From contig NZ_ARZY01000020.1 of the NCBI RefSeq assembly GCF_000568405.1, positions 1-64,000 of the forward strand: DNA of 64,000 nucleotides. The letters are read 5' to 3'. The position numbers and the translations under genes were made by a program. Within the stretch, counting starts at the first letter, position 1, and each line of letters starts with the position of its first letter. The notes under the pieces were generated by a model. The model saw only the letters and a program-made list of their open reading frames with translations, did no database searches and was not told where the DNA came from. The DNA comes from Catenovulum agarivorans DS-2 (GTDB taxonomy: Bacteria; Pseudomonadota; Gammaproteobacteria; Enterobacterales; Alteromonadaceae). Shown here piece after piece: positions 8,349-20,468 of the stretch.

Positions 8349-9186
8349 CAGATCTCAATTTAATCTTTCTGGTGCGGGTCTCGGTTTACGCCGAGACTTT
8401 ATTGATACGCTCAACCAAACATCTGAAACAAATTACGATTTTTTAGAAATAGCACCTGAAAACTGGATTAAGATGGGAGGACGTTATTGCCAACAGCTCG
8501 ATCAAGTCGCGCAAAGGTATAAACTGACAACCCATGGGCTGTCTTTATCTATAGGTAGTCCAGACCCACTAGACGTTAAATTTATCCTGCAAATAAAACA
8601 ATTTCTTGATAAGTATTCTATTGAGATGTATTCAGAGCATCTTAGTTTTTGTTCAGCAAACGGCCACATGTATGACTTGATGCCAATTCCATTTACCTAT
8701 GAAGCCGCTTTATACGTAGCAGAGCGTGTCAAACAGGTCCAACAAATTATAGAAAGGCCACTAGTTTTAGAAAACGTTTCGTATTATGCACCACTTAGCG
8801 ACGAATTGTCTGAAAGCGACTTTATTAACACCGTGTTAGACGAATCGGGCGGATTACTCTTGCTTGATGTCAACAATGTTTACGTGAACTCAATCAACCA
8901 CAATTATGATGCAAAAGCTTTTATTGATGCTATGCCAACCAACAAAATTGTTTATGGTCATATAGCAGGTCACTATAATGAAGCTGAAGATTTGATTGTT
9001 GATACTCATGGCGCTGATGTCATTGACCCCGTTTGGCAACTGCTTGCTTATGCCTATGAACGCCATGGGGTATTCCCCACACTATTGGAGCGAGACTTTA
9101 ATATACCAGCGCTAGATAAGCTCGAGCGTGAAGTAAAGCAAATCAAACATATCCAGCGACAAATGATTAGAGCTAAACAAAGTTAA
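8335..9186 (+). CDS. hvfB: HvfB, DUF692 multinuclear-iron (MbnB-like) peptide-modifying enzyme
   Basis: A DUF692 TIM-barrel family member; MbnB and HvfB use an iron cluster, with their partner, to oxidise peptide cysteines. Visible conserved positions that provide metal ligands in the family: LEIAPENW, THGLSLSIGS, YSEHLSFC, LENVSYY, LLDVNNVYVN, YGHIAGHY, DTHGADV and LLERDFNIP. The frame is open back to an ATG at 8062, but that part is the wrong frame of the hvfA repeat. The family start (SGAGLGLR) requires only GTG 8335 (or GTG 8332), each preceded by GAAGG (8322-8326). This gives about 283 residues overlapping hvfA by 14 bp. Confidence 0.9.
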   Translation: MAVNNRSQFNLSGAGLGLRRDFIDTLNQTSETNYDFLEIAPENWIKMGGRYCQQLDQVAQRYKLTTHGLSLSIGSPDPLDVKFILQIKQFLDKYSIEMYSEHLSFCSANGHMYDLMPIPFTYEAALYVAERVKQVQQIIERPLVLENVSYYAPLSDELSESDFINTVLDESGGLLLLDVNNVYVNSINHNYDAKAFIDAMPTNKIVYGHIAGHYNEAEDLIVDTHGADVIDPVWQLLAYAYERHGVFPTLLERDFNIPALDKLEREVKQIKHIQRQMIRAKQS

Positions 9187-9935
9187 TGAATTCATTTAAA
9201 CAAACACAATTGTCTTTTGCTCAATCGATTCGCACAGGCAAGGCCGTTGAAAATTTAGTGATCGAAAACCGTCGATTGGCTGTTTACCAAGAATTATTTT
9301 TTAATAATGTTGAAGGTTTTGTCAGTAGCGCGTTTCCCGTATTGCGGAGCTTGTATGCAGCAGAAGATTGGCAGTCATTAATTCGTACCTTCTTTATTGA
9401 GCACCCATGCCATTCGCCGCATTTTGTCGACATTTCAAAAGAGTTTATTCAGTTTCTCTCAGAAGAATATCAACTTAAACCAAGCGACCCTTGTTTTATG
9501 CGCGAACTTGCCCATTATGAATGGGTTGAACTCGACCTCAGTATTCAAACTAATGAAGAGCAATTGACAACTTTGCCCCCGCAGATCGAGATAATACGTT
9601 CAAGCCGATTCGAATTGTCACCAATTACTCGGATTGTCAGCTACCCATATCCTGTACATCACATTAGTCAAACCTTTCAGCCGCAAGCGCCAAGTGACCG
9701 CGTTTATTTATTGGTTTATCGAAATGAACGCTTTGCAATTAACTTTATTGAAATTAATCCTGTAGTTGCATTTACACTAGATTTAATCACTAAAAGAGTG
9801 GCAAATGACGTAGAGTCACTCATAAGTCAGTTGCAGCCAGCACTAGCCCATATAGAGTCTGATGTTTTACAAACATCACTGTTAGACAGTTTAGTCGAAC
9901 TTGCTCAATTGGATTTGTTGCTTGAGCTTGAATAA
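9186..9935 (+). CDS. hvfC: HvfC, DUF2063 partner of HvfB
   Basis: A 249-residue protein with the N-terminal DUF2063 domain (QTQLSFAQSIRTGKAVENLVIENRRLAVYQELFFNNVEGFVSSAFPVL region), the recognition partner that presents the precursor peptide to the DUF692 enzyme in the MbnC/HvfC group. The ATG overlaps the hvfB stop (TAATG), so the two are translationally coupled. The C-terminal half (about 110-249) contains further strands and helices (YLLVYRNERFAINFIEINPVVAFTLDLI). No DoxX-type hvfD gene follows. Confidence 0.85.
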   Translation: MNSFKQTQLSFAQSIRTGKAVENLVIENRRLAVYQELFFNNVEGFVSSAFPVLRSLYAAEDWQSLIRTFFIEHPCHSPHFVDISKEFIQFLSEEYQLKPSDPCFMRELAHYEWVELDLSIQTNEEQLTTLPPQIEIIRSSRFELSPITRIVSYPYPVHHISQTFQPQAPSDRVYLLVYRNERFAINFIEINPVVAFTLDLITKRVANDVESLISQLQPALAHIESDVLQTSLLDSLVELAQLDLLLELE

Positions 9936-9997
9936 AAGATGGCTTTTTTTCGACTTTTTGACTAACATACGCGCCAAAATTGCATTGGAGGTTATTT

Positions 9998-10123
9998 ATG
10001 GCTCATCATAATGAACAAGGCGAAACAGCTAACGTAGGGCACTTATTAGCAACAGTAGCGGTCACAGTTGCTTTACCATTATTACCAGCAATCTTAGGTT
10101 GGTATGTTATCTTAGCTAAATAG
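9998..10123 (+). CDS. 41-residue single-span membrane microprotein downstream of hvfC
   Basis: ATG 9998 is preceded at good distance by a consensus ribosome binding site TTGGAGG (9984-9990). The product begins MAHHNEQGETANVGHLLATV, then a hydrophobic segment (about 18-38, rich in V, A, L, with PLLPAILGWYVILA), and ends in Lys. I do not recognise a family. It lies 62 bp after hvfC with no clear terminator between them, and a terminator-like hairpin follows at 10142, so it may be the fourth gene of the hvf transcript. The His-rich start could bind metal, but that is inference. Confidence 0.65.
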   Translation: MAHHNEQGETANVGHLLATVAVTVALPLLPAILGWYVILAK

Positions 10124-10141
10124 TTAGCGCATATTTGTAGA

Positions 10142-10172
10142 GGCTACATTAAGGAGAGCTTGTAGTCTTTTT
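10142..10172 (+). terminator. Probable Rho-independent terminator after the 41-residue gene
   Basis: GGCTACA (10142-10148) pairs with TGTAGTC (10161-10167) with one G-T wobble across a 12-nt loop and is followed by T5. It lies 18 bp after the stop of the small gene. Confidence 0.6.
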
Positions 10173-10270
10173 AAGGACGATGCAGTGTTTATTGCATGAA
10201 ACTATTTCGTGGTTTGAGTATCTAAAAGCACATCTGCGAGATTTCAAGGTAGATAAATAGGGGGAGAATA

Positions 10271-10639
10271 ATGAACATTTTGTTGGTGGATGATAACGCT
10301 AGTGTTCGGGGTGTATTGGCTCAAGCATTAGAAACTCATGGATATCAAGTAACAACAGCAGACAATGGTTTAGCTGGGTTAAATGCAGCAAAAAACGGTT
10401 GTTATGATTTTATTGTTACGGATTATAAAATGCCAATCATAGATGGCGTTAAGCTTATCGAAAATATAACCACAGACTTAAAATTTCCGAAATCTAAAGT
10501 TCTATTATTGACGACCGAAGTCAGTGATAAGGCTAAATTTATATTTGAGAAGTTGAAAATTAATTGGTTGGCCAAGCCAGTGGAAGCTGCGCAACTACTT
10601 AAACAGTTACCTCAGGTACCAACCCCACAAATTGCCTAA
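10271..10639 (+). CDS. Single-domain CheY-like response regulator
   Basis: A 122-residue stand-alone receiver domain with no output domain. The acidic pair is Asp7-Asp8, the phosphoacceptor Asp51 is in VTDYKMP, the switch Thr is in LLLTTE, and the conserved Lys is in WLAKPV. A GGGGGAGAAT ribosome binding site precedes ATG. It stands alone between the hvf operon and apt, so its histidine kinase partner is not visible here. The K-M-P sequence after the Asp is typical of chemotaxis and motility receivers, but its target is unknown. Confidence 0.88.
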   Translation: MNILLVDDNASVRGVLAQALETHGYQVTTADNGLAGLNAAKNGCYDFIVTDYKMPIIDGVKLIENITTDLKFPKSKVLLLTTEVSDKAKFIFEKLKINWLAKPVEAAQLLKQLPQVPTPQIA

Positions 10640-10713
10640 TTGCATTCAGTCGAGCTTGCAATTTATCTTCGATTTGTTTTAATGCTGTCAGATAGTACGT
10701 ATGGAATTTCAAA

Positions 10714-11262
10714 ATGACATCATCTGCAGATCTGGCAGCAATTAAATCTAGTATCAAAACCATTCCTGATTATCCTAAAAAAGGCATCAAGTTTCGTGAT
10801 GTAACAAGCTTAGTTGAAGATGCAACTGCTTTCTCTTTATCCGTGAAGGCGCTTGCTCAACCATATAAAAATAGCGGTATCACAAAGGTTGTCGGTGCTG
10901 AAGCTCGTGGATTTATATTTGGCGCTGCAGTCGCCAATTTATTAGGTGCCGGCTTTGTTTTGGCAAGAAAACCAAATAAATTACCTAGAGAAACCATATC
11001 TCAGTCATACCAGCTTGAATATGGCACAGACCAATTACAAATACATAAAGATGCGTTGAGCGCCAATGACAATGTGTTATTAATTGACGATCTTATCGCT
11101 ACTGGCGGTACAATTGAAGCTGCAGTTAAAATGGTCAGACAGTTAGGTGCAACCGTTCACTCTGCGGCGTTTGTGATTAATTTGCCAGACCTTGGTGGTG
11201 TCGATAAACTACGCCAACTCAACGTCACACCTTTTTGCTTAGTAGAGTTCGAAGGGGAATAA
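10714..11262 (+). CDS. apt: Adenine phosphoribosyltransferase
   Basis: Salvages adenine to AMP using PRPP. The 182 residues match the family. Visible motifs are [17 protein letters not shown] near the start, [10 protein letters not shown], and the PRPP-binding loop [14 protein letters not shown] (about 123-136). GGAA lies 7 nt before ATG 10714. It is followed by dnaX after 8 bp, in the conserved apt-dnaX-ybaB-recR order of E. coli. Confidence 0.96.
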   Translation: MTSSADLAAIKSSIKTIPDYPKKGIKFRDVTSLVEDATAFSLSVKALAQPYKNSGITKVVGAEARGFIFGAAVANLLGAGFVLARKPNKLPRETISQSYQLEYGTDQLQIHKDALSANDNVLLIDDLIATGGTIEAAVKMVRQLGATVHSAAFVINLPDLGGVDKLRQLNVTPFCLVEFEGE

Positions 11263-11270
11263 CCAATTTT

Positions 11271-13739
<2,469 letters not shown>

Positions 13740-13778
13740 TGGTTCAAATCGAATTAAACAAACAGAGAAGGTAGTATT

Positions 13779-14111
13779 ATGTTTAAAGGTGGCGGTGGCT
13801 TGGGCAACATTATGAAGCAAGCCCAACAGATGCAAGATAAAATGCAACGTGCACAACAAGAAATCGCTAATATGGAAGTGGTTGGCGAAGCGGGTGCAGG
13901 CATGGTTAAAATTACTATGTTAGGTAACCACAATGTTAAGCGAGTTGAAATAGATCCAAGCCTAATGGAAGACGACAAAGAAATGTTGGAAGACTTGATA
14001 GCTGCTGCGACCAATGATGCAGTGCGTCGCGTTGAAAAACAAAATCAAGAAAAAATGGCTGAAGTTACAGGTGGAATGCAATTACCACCAGGCATGAAAA
14101 TGCCGTTCTAA
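13779..14111 (+). CDS. ybaB: Nucleoid-associated protein YbaB/EbfC
   Basis: A small DNA-binding dimer of 110 residues: a glycine-rich start ([29 protein letters not shown]), then [30 protein letters not shown], and a Met/Pro-rich C-terminus. AGAAGGT precedes the ATG. It lies between dnaX and recR as in most gammaproteobacteria. Confidence 0.96.
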   Translation: MFKGGGGLGNIMKQAQQMQDKMQRAQQEIANMEVVGEAGAGMVKITMLGNHNVKRVEIDPSLMEDDKEMLEDLIAAATNDAVRRVEKQNQEKMAEVTGGMQLPPGMKMPF

Positions 14112-14123
14112 AAAGAGTCTAGT

Positions 14124-14717
14124 ATGAAGTTTGCACCATCGTTACAACAACTTATTGATGCTTTGAGAGTGTTACCAGGTGTTGGGCCAAAGTCGGCCCA
14201 ACGAATGGCATTTACACTATTAGAAGATAACCATGGTGCAAGCCAACTTGCTCAGTCTATCAAACAAGCGCAGCAAACCATTCAAAGCTGTCAAACCTGT
14301 CAAAATTATACGCAGTCTGCACAATGTGATATTTGCACAGATCAAACACGCAGCGCAAACGGCCAAATATGTGTAGTGGCGCAGCCACAAGATGTATTGT
14401 CGATAGAACAAACCGGCCATTACCACGGTCGCTATTTTGTATTAAAAGGATTGTTATCGCCAATTGACGGCATAGGCCCAGAAGAATTGGGTTTAGACAA
14501 ATTACAATCCCAACTGCAACACGGTATTAATGAGTTGATTTTAGCCACCTCCCCAAGCGTTGAAGGTGAGGCGACCGCATTCTACTTATCCGAAATGGCC
14601 AAACAATACAATATTACTGTCACTCGCCTAGCTCAGGGGCTTCCAGCCGGCGGTGAATTATCCGCATTAGATAGCCGAACTTTGGGCCATGCGTTTAGCG
14701 GCCGCAAACAACTGTAA
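14124..14717 (+). CDS. recR: Recombination protein RecR
   Basis: Works with RecF and RecO to load RecA at gaps. The 197 residues contain the helix-hairpin-helix LPGVGPKSAQRMAF (about 17-30), the four-cysteine zinc finger CQTCQNYTQSAQCDIC (about 57-72), a Toprim domain (ICVVAQPQDVLSIEQ onward) and the C-terminal Walker-B-like region with LARGLP-type sequence (LAQGLPAGGELS). It starts 12 bp after ybaB. Confidence 0.97.
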   Translation: MKFAPSLQQLIDALRVLPGVGPKSAQRMAFTLLEDNHGASQLAQSIKQAQQTIQSCQTCQNYTQSAQCDICTDQTRSANGQICVVAQPQDVLSIEQTGHYHGRYFVLKGLLSPIDGIGPEELGLDKLQSQLQHGINELILATSPSVEGEATAFYLSEMAKQYNITVTRLAQGLPAGGELSALDSRTLGHAFSGRKQL

Positions 14718-14735
14718 ATTTCTGCTGAATTTTTG

Positions 14736-14761
14736 CTTGAAAAGCAAATGTGCATCCCCAT
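14736..14761 (+). promoter_or_regulatory. Heat-shock sigma-32 (RpoH) promoter for htpG
   Basis: CTTGAAA (14736-14742), a 13-nt spacer, then CCCCAT (14756-14761) match the E. coli sigma-32 consensus CTTGAAA-N(11-16)-CCCCAT. It begins 19 bp after the recR stop and 60 bp before the htpG start. Confidence 0.9.
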
Positions 14762-14820
14762 TTATAAAAGCAATCTAAATAAAATAGTTATTTATTGCTA
14801 TAGAGCAGGAGATGTATTCA

Positions 14821-16743
14821 ATGAGCGAAGTTGCCCATAAAGAAACGCATGGCTTCCAAACCGAGGTCAAACAACTATTACAATTAATGATCCACTCTTT
14901 GTACTCAAACAAAGAGATTTTTCTTCGTGAATTAGTATCTAACGCGTCAGATGCTGCAGATAAACTTAGATTTCAAGCGCTCTCAGACAATGCACTTTTT
15001 GAAAACGATGGAGATCTAAAGGTTCGTGTTAGCGTAGATAAAGAGGCCAATACTATTACCATTTCAGACAATGGTATTGGGATGACACGTGACCAAGTTA
15101 TCGAGCATTTAGGTACAATCGCTAAATCAGGTACAAAAGAATTTTTCAGCAATCTAACTGGTGATCAAGCCAAAGACTCTAAGTTAATTGGTCAATTTGG
15201 TGTTGGTTTCTACTCTGCGTTTATTGTCGCTGATGCGGTTACAGTTAAAACACGTGCAGCTGGTGAAGATGCAGACCGTGGTGTTGAATGGTATTCAAAA
15301 GGGGATGGTGAATTCACCATTGGTGATATCGAAAAGGCTGGTCGTGGTACCGATGTTATTCTTCATTTGAAAGAAGAAGAAAAAGAGTTTTTAGATGATT
15401 GGAAAGTGCGTTCAATCATTACCCGTTATTCTGATCATATTGGTATTCCAGTTGAAATGTGGAAAGAAGGTACCCCAGAATCAGAAGGTCCTGAAGGGGA
15501 AAAAATCCCAGCAACTGAAGGTCAATGGGAAGCAATAAACAAAGGTACAGCTTTGTGGACTCGCGACAAGTCAGATATTTCTGACGAAGAGTACGAAGAG
15601 TTTTACAAGTCAATTGCGCACGACTTTGAAGAGCCAGTTAAGTGGGTACACAATAAAGTTGAAGGTAAAACTGAATACACTAGCTTGTTATACATTCCAA
15701 AACGTGCGCCGTTTGATTTATGGAATCGTGAAGTTAAAAGTGGGATCAAACTATATGTTCAACGCGTATTCATTATGGATGACGCCGAGAAGTTTATGCC
15801 AACTTACTTACGTTTTGTCAAAGGTTTAGTTGATTCAAACGACTTACCATTAAACGTATCGCGCGAAATTTTGCAAGACAACAAAATCACACAGTCTATT
15901 CGCTCAGGCAACGTAAAACGCGTATTACAAATGTTGACGCGCATGGGCGAAAACAGCCCTGAAGAATACGCAGCATTCTGGAAAGAATTTGGTAACGTGC
16001 TTAAAGAAGGTCCAGCAGAAGATTTTGCCAACAAAGACAAAATTGCTAAGTTGTTCCGTTTCTCTTCAACTCATACCGACAGCGCAGAGCAAAATGTATC
16101 GTTAGACGACTACATTGGGCGTATGAAAGAAGGCCAAGATAAAATTTACTACATTACAGCTGATACATTTGAAGCCGCTAAATCGAGCCCGCATTTAGAA
16201 GCTTTCCGTAAAAAAGGTATTGAAGTATTGTTGATGGCAGAGCGTGTAGACGAATGGATGATGTCGCACCTAACTGAATATAACGAAAAACAGTTCCAAC
16301 ATGTTGCTAAAGCAAATATCGACTTGTCTGAGTTAGACGATGAAGAGACTAAAAAAGCACATGAAGAAACCGAAAAAGCATTTGAAAGCTTTATTGAGCG
16401 TGCGAAAACTGCATTAGGTGACAAAGTTAAAGACGTTAAAGTATCACATCGTTTAACTGAATCTCCAGCGGTGATTACAACTGACGAGCACGATATGAAT
16501 ACTCAAATGGCTAAGTTACTTGAGGCAGCAGGCCAAGCTGTACCAGAAACTAAGTATATTTTTGAGGTTAACCCAGAGCATGCATTAGTCAAACGTGTAG
16601 CAGACGAAGCAGACGAAGCGTTATTTAAAGAGTGGTTGGAAGTGTTATTAGACCAAGCGACACTGGCTGAGCGCGGCTCGTTAAAAAATCCTGCAGAATA
16701 TGTCAGTAAGCTAAACAAACTATTGTTGCAATTAGGCGGTTAA
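14821..16743 (+). CDS. htpG: Chaperone HtpG (bacterial Hsp90)
   Basis: An ATP-dependent Hsp90 chaperone of 640 residues. The N-terminal GHKL ATPase has [21 protein letters not shown] and [11 protein letters not shown]; the middle domain has [11 protein letters not shown]; the C-terminal dimerisation domain ends in LLLQLGG. I chose ATG 14821 rather than 14812 because AGGAG (14807-14811) is 9 nt upstream of 14821 and abuts 14812. It is transcribed from a predicted sigma-32 promoter and followed by a terminator at 16816. Confidence 0.97.
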   Translation: MSEVAHKETHGFQTEVKQLLQLMIHSLYSNKEIFLRELVSNASDAADKLRFQALSDNALFENDGDLKVRVSVDKEANTITISDNGIGMTRDQVIEHLGTIAKSGTKEFFSNLTGDQAKDSKLIGQFGVGFYSAFIVADAVTVKTRAAGEDADRGVEWYSKGDGEFTIGDIEKAGRGTDVILHLKEEEKEFLDDWKVRSIITRYSDHIGIPVEMWKEGTPESEGPEGEKIPATEGQWEAINKGTALWTRDKSDISDEEYEEFYKSIAHDFEEPVKWVHNKVEGKTEYTSLLYIPKRAPFDLWNREVKSGIKLYVQRVFIMDDAEKFMPTYLRFVKGLVDSNDLPLNVSREILQDNKITQSIRSGNVKRVLQMLTRMGENSPEEYAAFWKEFGNVLKEGPAEDFANKDKIAKLFRFSSTHTDSAEQNVSLDDYIGRMKEGQDKIYYITADTFEAAKSSPHLEAFRKKGIEVLLMAERVDEWMMSHLTEYNEKQFQHVAKANIDLSELDDEETKKAHEETEKAFESFIERAKTALGDKVKDVKVSHRLTESPAVITTDEHDMNTQMAKLLEAAGQAVPETKYIFEVNPEHALVKRVADEADEALFKEWLEVLLDQATLAERGSLKNPAEYVSKLNKLLLQLGG

Positions 16744-16815
16744 TTGACAGTAGCGAGTGTATAGCAATGGCCGTTAAATTGTCTGTAGCTGACAATTTAT
16801 AGCCACAAAGCTTAT

Positions 16816-16842
16816 AAAAACGGGTGTTCAGCACCCGTTTTT
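16816..16842 (+). terminator. Rho-independent terminator after htpG
   Basis: CGGGTG-TTCAG-CACCCG (16821-16837) is flanked by A5 and T6. Confidence 0.93.
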
Positions 16843-16861
16843 TGCTTTTAAACTTGTATAA

Positions 16862-17560
<699 letters not shown>

Positions 17561-17602
17561 TATGTTAACCCTTATTAGGGTGAGTTGAGCAGCTAAATTG
17601 AG

Positions 17603-17647
17603 AACCACTCCCTAATTGATGGGCGAGTGGTTTTTTTGTTTTTGGGG
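17603..17647 (+). terminator. Rho-independent terminator after adk
   Basis: AACCACTC (17603-17610) pairs with GAGTGGTT (17635-17642) across a 24-nt loop and is followed by more T (seven T from 17641). It closes the apt-to-adk block before flrA. Confidence 0.85.
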
Positions 17648-17788
17648 TGAAGCAAATTTCGCTAAAGGATATCAGCCCGCCTAAAGCACATCAAAATTTT
17701 GACGTTTGTCAGTTAAAACTGGATTAATTTGTAAATATCGTCAATAATCCAATTATCGAAGCAAACCTATAACAATAAATTGACGTGC

Positions 17789-19225
17789 ATGGCATCTACC
17801 AAACGAATTTTATTAATTGATAGCGCATCTGCAGAACAAGCACAGTTAAAAACCATCCTCCAGTTTATCGATGAAGATTTTGATTGTGTGCCACCAGAAC
17901 AAGCCCAGCAAAGTTTACAGGACCATCAGCAATGGAAAGCCGTATTGTTAGGGACAGCTGCTGGTGATATTAGTGTCAGTGAAAAGCTAATAAACGGGGC
18001 ACCTGAGCTGCCATTTATTGTTCAGGATAGATATTCTGAATTAACCGCGTTTGCCAACGTGGTTGCTGCTATTAACGGCAGTATTAATTATTCTCAGTTA
18101 ACCCAAGCCCTGCATCATTGTGAAGCCTATTTGCGTAATAAGCCAGGTAAAGCGGTGCAAAGCAGCAAAGATTTGCTCCATACTCTAGTTGGCAAAAGTG
18201 CTGAAATGCAAACGGTTCGCAAATTGATTGAACAGGTAGCACCAACCGATGCAAATGTGCTTGTACTCGGCGAATCCGGTACAGGTAAAGAAGTGGTTGC
18301 TCAATCAATTCACAAATTATCAAAACGCGCGAAAGGCCCATTTGTTCCCGTTAACTGTGGGGCAATACCTGCAGAGTTATTAGAAAGCGAATTGTTCGGC
18401 CATGAAAAGGGCGCTTTTACTGGTGCTATCAGTAGTCGAAAAGGGCGCTTTGAACTGGCGCAAGGTGGTACGTTATTTTTAGATGAAATTGGCGATATGC
18501 CACTACCGATGCAAGTTAAGCTGCTACGAGTGTTGCAAGAAAGGTTATTCGAACGTGTTGGGTCAGCAACTCAAGTTAAAGCAGATGTGCGGGTTATTGC
18601 AGCTACCCACAGAAACCTTGAAGACTTAGTTGAACAAGGAAAATTTCGTGAAGATTTGTTCTATCGACTAAACGTGTTCCCCATTGATACCCCTTCGCTG
18701 CGTGAACGCCGCGAAGATGTACCCCAATTGGCGCAAGCGTTAATCGATCGACTAGCAGAGCGTGAAGAAGATAGTGTTAAGCTCACCGATAACGCGATGC
18801 AAAGCTTAATGGAGCATAAATGGGCTGGTAATGTCCGCGAACTGGCAAATTTACTCGAAAGGTTAACGATACTTTATCCAAATCAAGTTGTTGATGTCAG
18901 TGATCTGCCCGTTAAATATCAACATATTGAAGTGGTTGAATTTGAACCTGAGTATCCGGAAGCAATACAAGAGCGTGAAGCATTAAACGACTTGTTTGCA
19001 TTTGATGATGAAGAAGAGGTTGAAGAAGAGCCAGTAGCCAGTGTCCTTGATATGTTGCCTGAAGAAGGTATAAACCTGAAAGAATACCTTGCCGAATTAG
19101 AGGTGAGCTTAATCAACCAAGCGCTTGGTCACCATGATGGTGTAGTTGCAAGAGCTGCAGAAATGCTGGGTATGCGACGAACTACCTTGGTTGAAAAAAT
19201 GCGTAAATATGGGTTGAATCAATAA
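17789..19225 (+). CDS. flrA: Flagellar master regulator FlrA/FleQ, sigma-54 enhancer-binding protein
   Basis: The top activator of the polar flagellar cascade. The 478-residue product has an N-terminal FleQ-type receiver-like domain (about 1-125) without the usual acidic pocket (LIDSASAEQ), an AAA+ domain with Walker A GESGTGKE, the sigma-54-contact loop GAFTGA and Walker [10 protein letters not shown], and a C-terminal Fis-type helix-turn-helix ([23 protein letters not shown]). I chose ATG 17789 over TTG 17780. The ribosome binding site is weak. It is followed by a terminator, so it is probably transcribed apart from flrBC. Confidence 0.93.
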   Translation: MASTKRILLIDSASAEQAQLKTILQFIDEDFDCVPPEQAQQSLQDHQQWKAVLLGTAAGDISVSEKLINGAPELPFIVQDRYSELTAFANVVAAINGSINYSQLTQALHHCEAYLRNKPGKAVQSSKDLLHTLVGKSAEMQTVRKLIEQVAPTDANVLVLGESGTGKEVVAQSIHKLSKRAKGPFVPVNCGAIPAELLESELFGHEKGAFTGAISSRKGRFELAQGGTLFLDEIGDMPLPMQVKLLRVLQERLFERVGSATQVKADVRVIAATHRNLEDLVEQGKFREDLFYRLNVFPIDTPSLRERREDVPQLAQALIDRLAEREEDSVKLTDNAMQSLMEHKWAGNVRELANLLERLTILYPNQVVDVSDLPVKYQHIEVVEFEPEYPEAIQEREALNDLFAFDDEEEVEEEPVASVLDMLPEEGINLKEYLAELEVSLINQALGHHDGVVARAAEMLGMRRTTLVEKMRKYGLNQ

Positions 19226-19244
19226 TCATTGCAAAAACATACAC

Positions 19245-19273
19245 GGCGGTGACAATTTTACGTCGCCGCCTTT
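19245..19273 (+). terminator. Terminator-like hairpin after flrA
   Basis: GGCGGTGAC (19245-19253) pairs with GTCGCCGCC (19262-19270), nine pairs with one T-G wobble, across an 8-nt loop; it is followed by TTTCC TTTC. Confidence 0.75.
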
Positions 19274-19309
19274 CCTTTCTAATACACTGATAAATAAGTA
19301 AAAATAAGT

Positions 19310-19325
19310 TGGCATTATCTTTGCT
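19310..19325 (+). promoter_or_regulatory. Sigma-54 promoter for flrBC
   Basis: TGGCAT-TATCT-TTGCT matches the -24/-12 consensus TGGCAC-N5-TTGCW; GG (19311-19312) and GC (19323-19324) are exactly 12 bp apart. It lies 49 bp before the flrB start, as expected for a gene activated by FlrA. Confidence 0.88.
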
Positions 19326-19373
19326 GTCTAAAACCTGTATATCATTTAGCAAGTTTTTGACGCGGAGTAAACA

Positions 19374-20456
19374 ATGGCCACTGCTGCAACAGAACACCAA
19401 CATCTAGCCCGAGAAGCTTATGCTGGCGAGTTAGCCGCTTTGCGTAGTCAGGCAGACCAATTTGTCCATTTGATTGATGTGATCCCAGCGGGCGTGGTGA
19501 TTTTAAACGCACAGGGGAATGTGGAGCGCAGCAATCAAATAGCGATCGATTTACTCGGTGAGCCACTCGATGGACAAAAGTGGTTAACTGTCATTGCTAG
19601 AGCGTTCAACCCTCAAGCTGATGATGGCCACGAAGTATCATTGCAAGATGGACGGCGAGTTCGGCTTGAAACTAATGCCTTATCTAGTGAGTCTGGGCAA
19701 CTAATTTTACTGACAGATATGACGCAAACTCGTTTATTACAAGCGCGCGTTAGCCAGATGAAGCAACTGAGCTCGCTCGGACGCATGGTTGCAAGTTTAG
19801 CTCATCAAATCAGAACCCCCCTGTCTGCTGCAATGTTATATGCGGCCAATTTAGCCAATCCTTCGCTGGTACAAGCGGCTAAACAGACATTTCAACAAAA
19901 GTTAATGGGCAGGCTAAAAGATCTCGAAAGCCAAATTAACGACATGCTGTTGTTTGCTAAAAGTGGACATCAACAAGTTGCAGAAGCTGTTTCACTGGGT
20001 CAATTATTATCTGAGGTTCACGCCGGTTCTGAAGCTATGGTTGCACAAAATGGCGCAGAGCTAGATTTACAATTACCCGATCCAGACATTCATATTTTTG
20101 GTAACAAAGTCGCACTAGCCAGTGCAATTCAAAATTTAATTCATAACAGCGTACAAATTATCGGTGCAGGTGCACAAATATCTATTAGTGCAAAAATGTC
20201 TAATAACAGTCACGACCAAGTTGAAATAGTGGTTGCTGATAACGGTCCAGGCATTGAAAAACAGCATATTCCACATGTGTTTGAACCATTTTTTACCACT
20301 CGAACTAAGGGGACAGGTTTGGGACTCGCTGTGGTTAAAACAGTGGTGGAACAGCATCAAGGACAAATTTTAATTGATAGCCAGCAACCTGGCTGCTGCA
20401 TTGTTATGCGGTTTCCGTGTGCCCAGCAATTGGCCGTTGCTGTCGGTCAAAATTGA
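19374..20456 (+). CDS. flrB: Flagellar sensor histidine kinase FlrB/FleS
   Basis: The cytosolic kinase that phosphorylates FlrC. In 360 residues there is a PAS domain (about 35-110, VIPAGVVILNAQGNVERSN), a HisKA dimerisation helix with the phosphorylated His in SLAHQIRTPLSAAM, and a HATPase domain with N-box QNLIHNSVQ, G1 VADNGPGI and G2 GTGLGLAVV. There is no membrane span. GGAG precedes ATG. It is 12 bp upstream of flrC. Confidence 0.93.
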   Translation: MATAATEHQHLAREAYAGELAALRSQADQFVHLIDVIPAGVVILNAQGNVERSNQIAIDLLGEPLDGQKWLTVIARAFNPQADDGHEVSLQDGRRVRLETNALSSESGQLILLTDMTQTRLLQARVSQMKQLSSLGRMVASLAHQIRTPLSAAMLYAANLANPSLVQAAKQTFQQKLMGRLKDLESQINDMLLFAKSGHQQVAEAVSLGQLLSEVHAGSEAMVAQNGAELDLQLPDPDIHIFGNKVALASAIQNLIHNSVQIIGAGAQISISAKMSNNSHDQVEIVVADNGPGIEKQHIPHVFEPFFTTRTKGTGLGLAVVKTVVEQHQGQILIDSQQPGCCIVMRFPCAQQLAVAVGQN

Positions 20457-20468
20457 TAGGAGAGTGAC

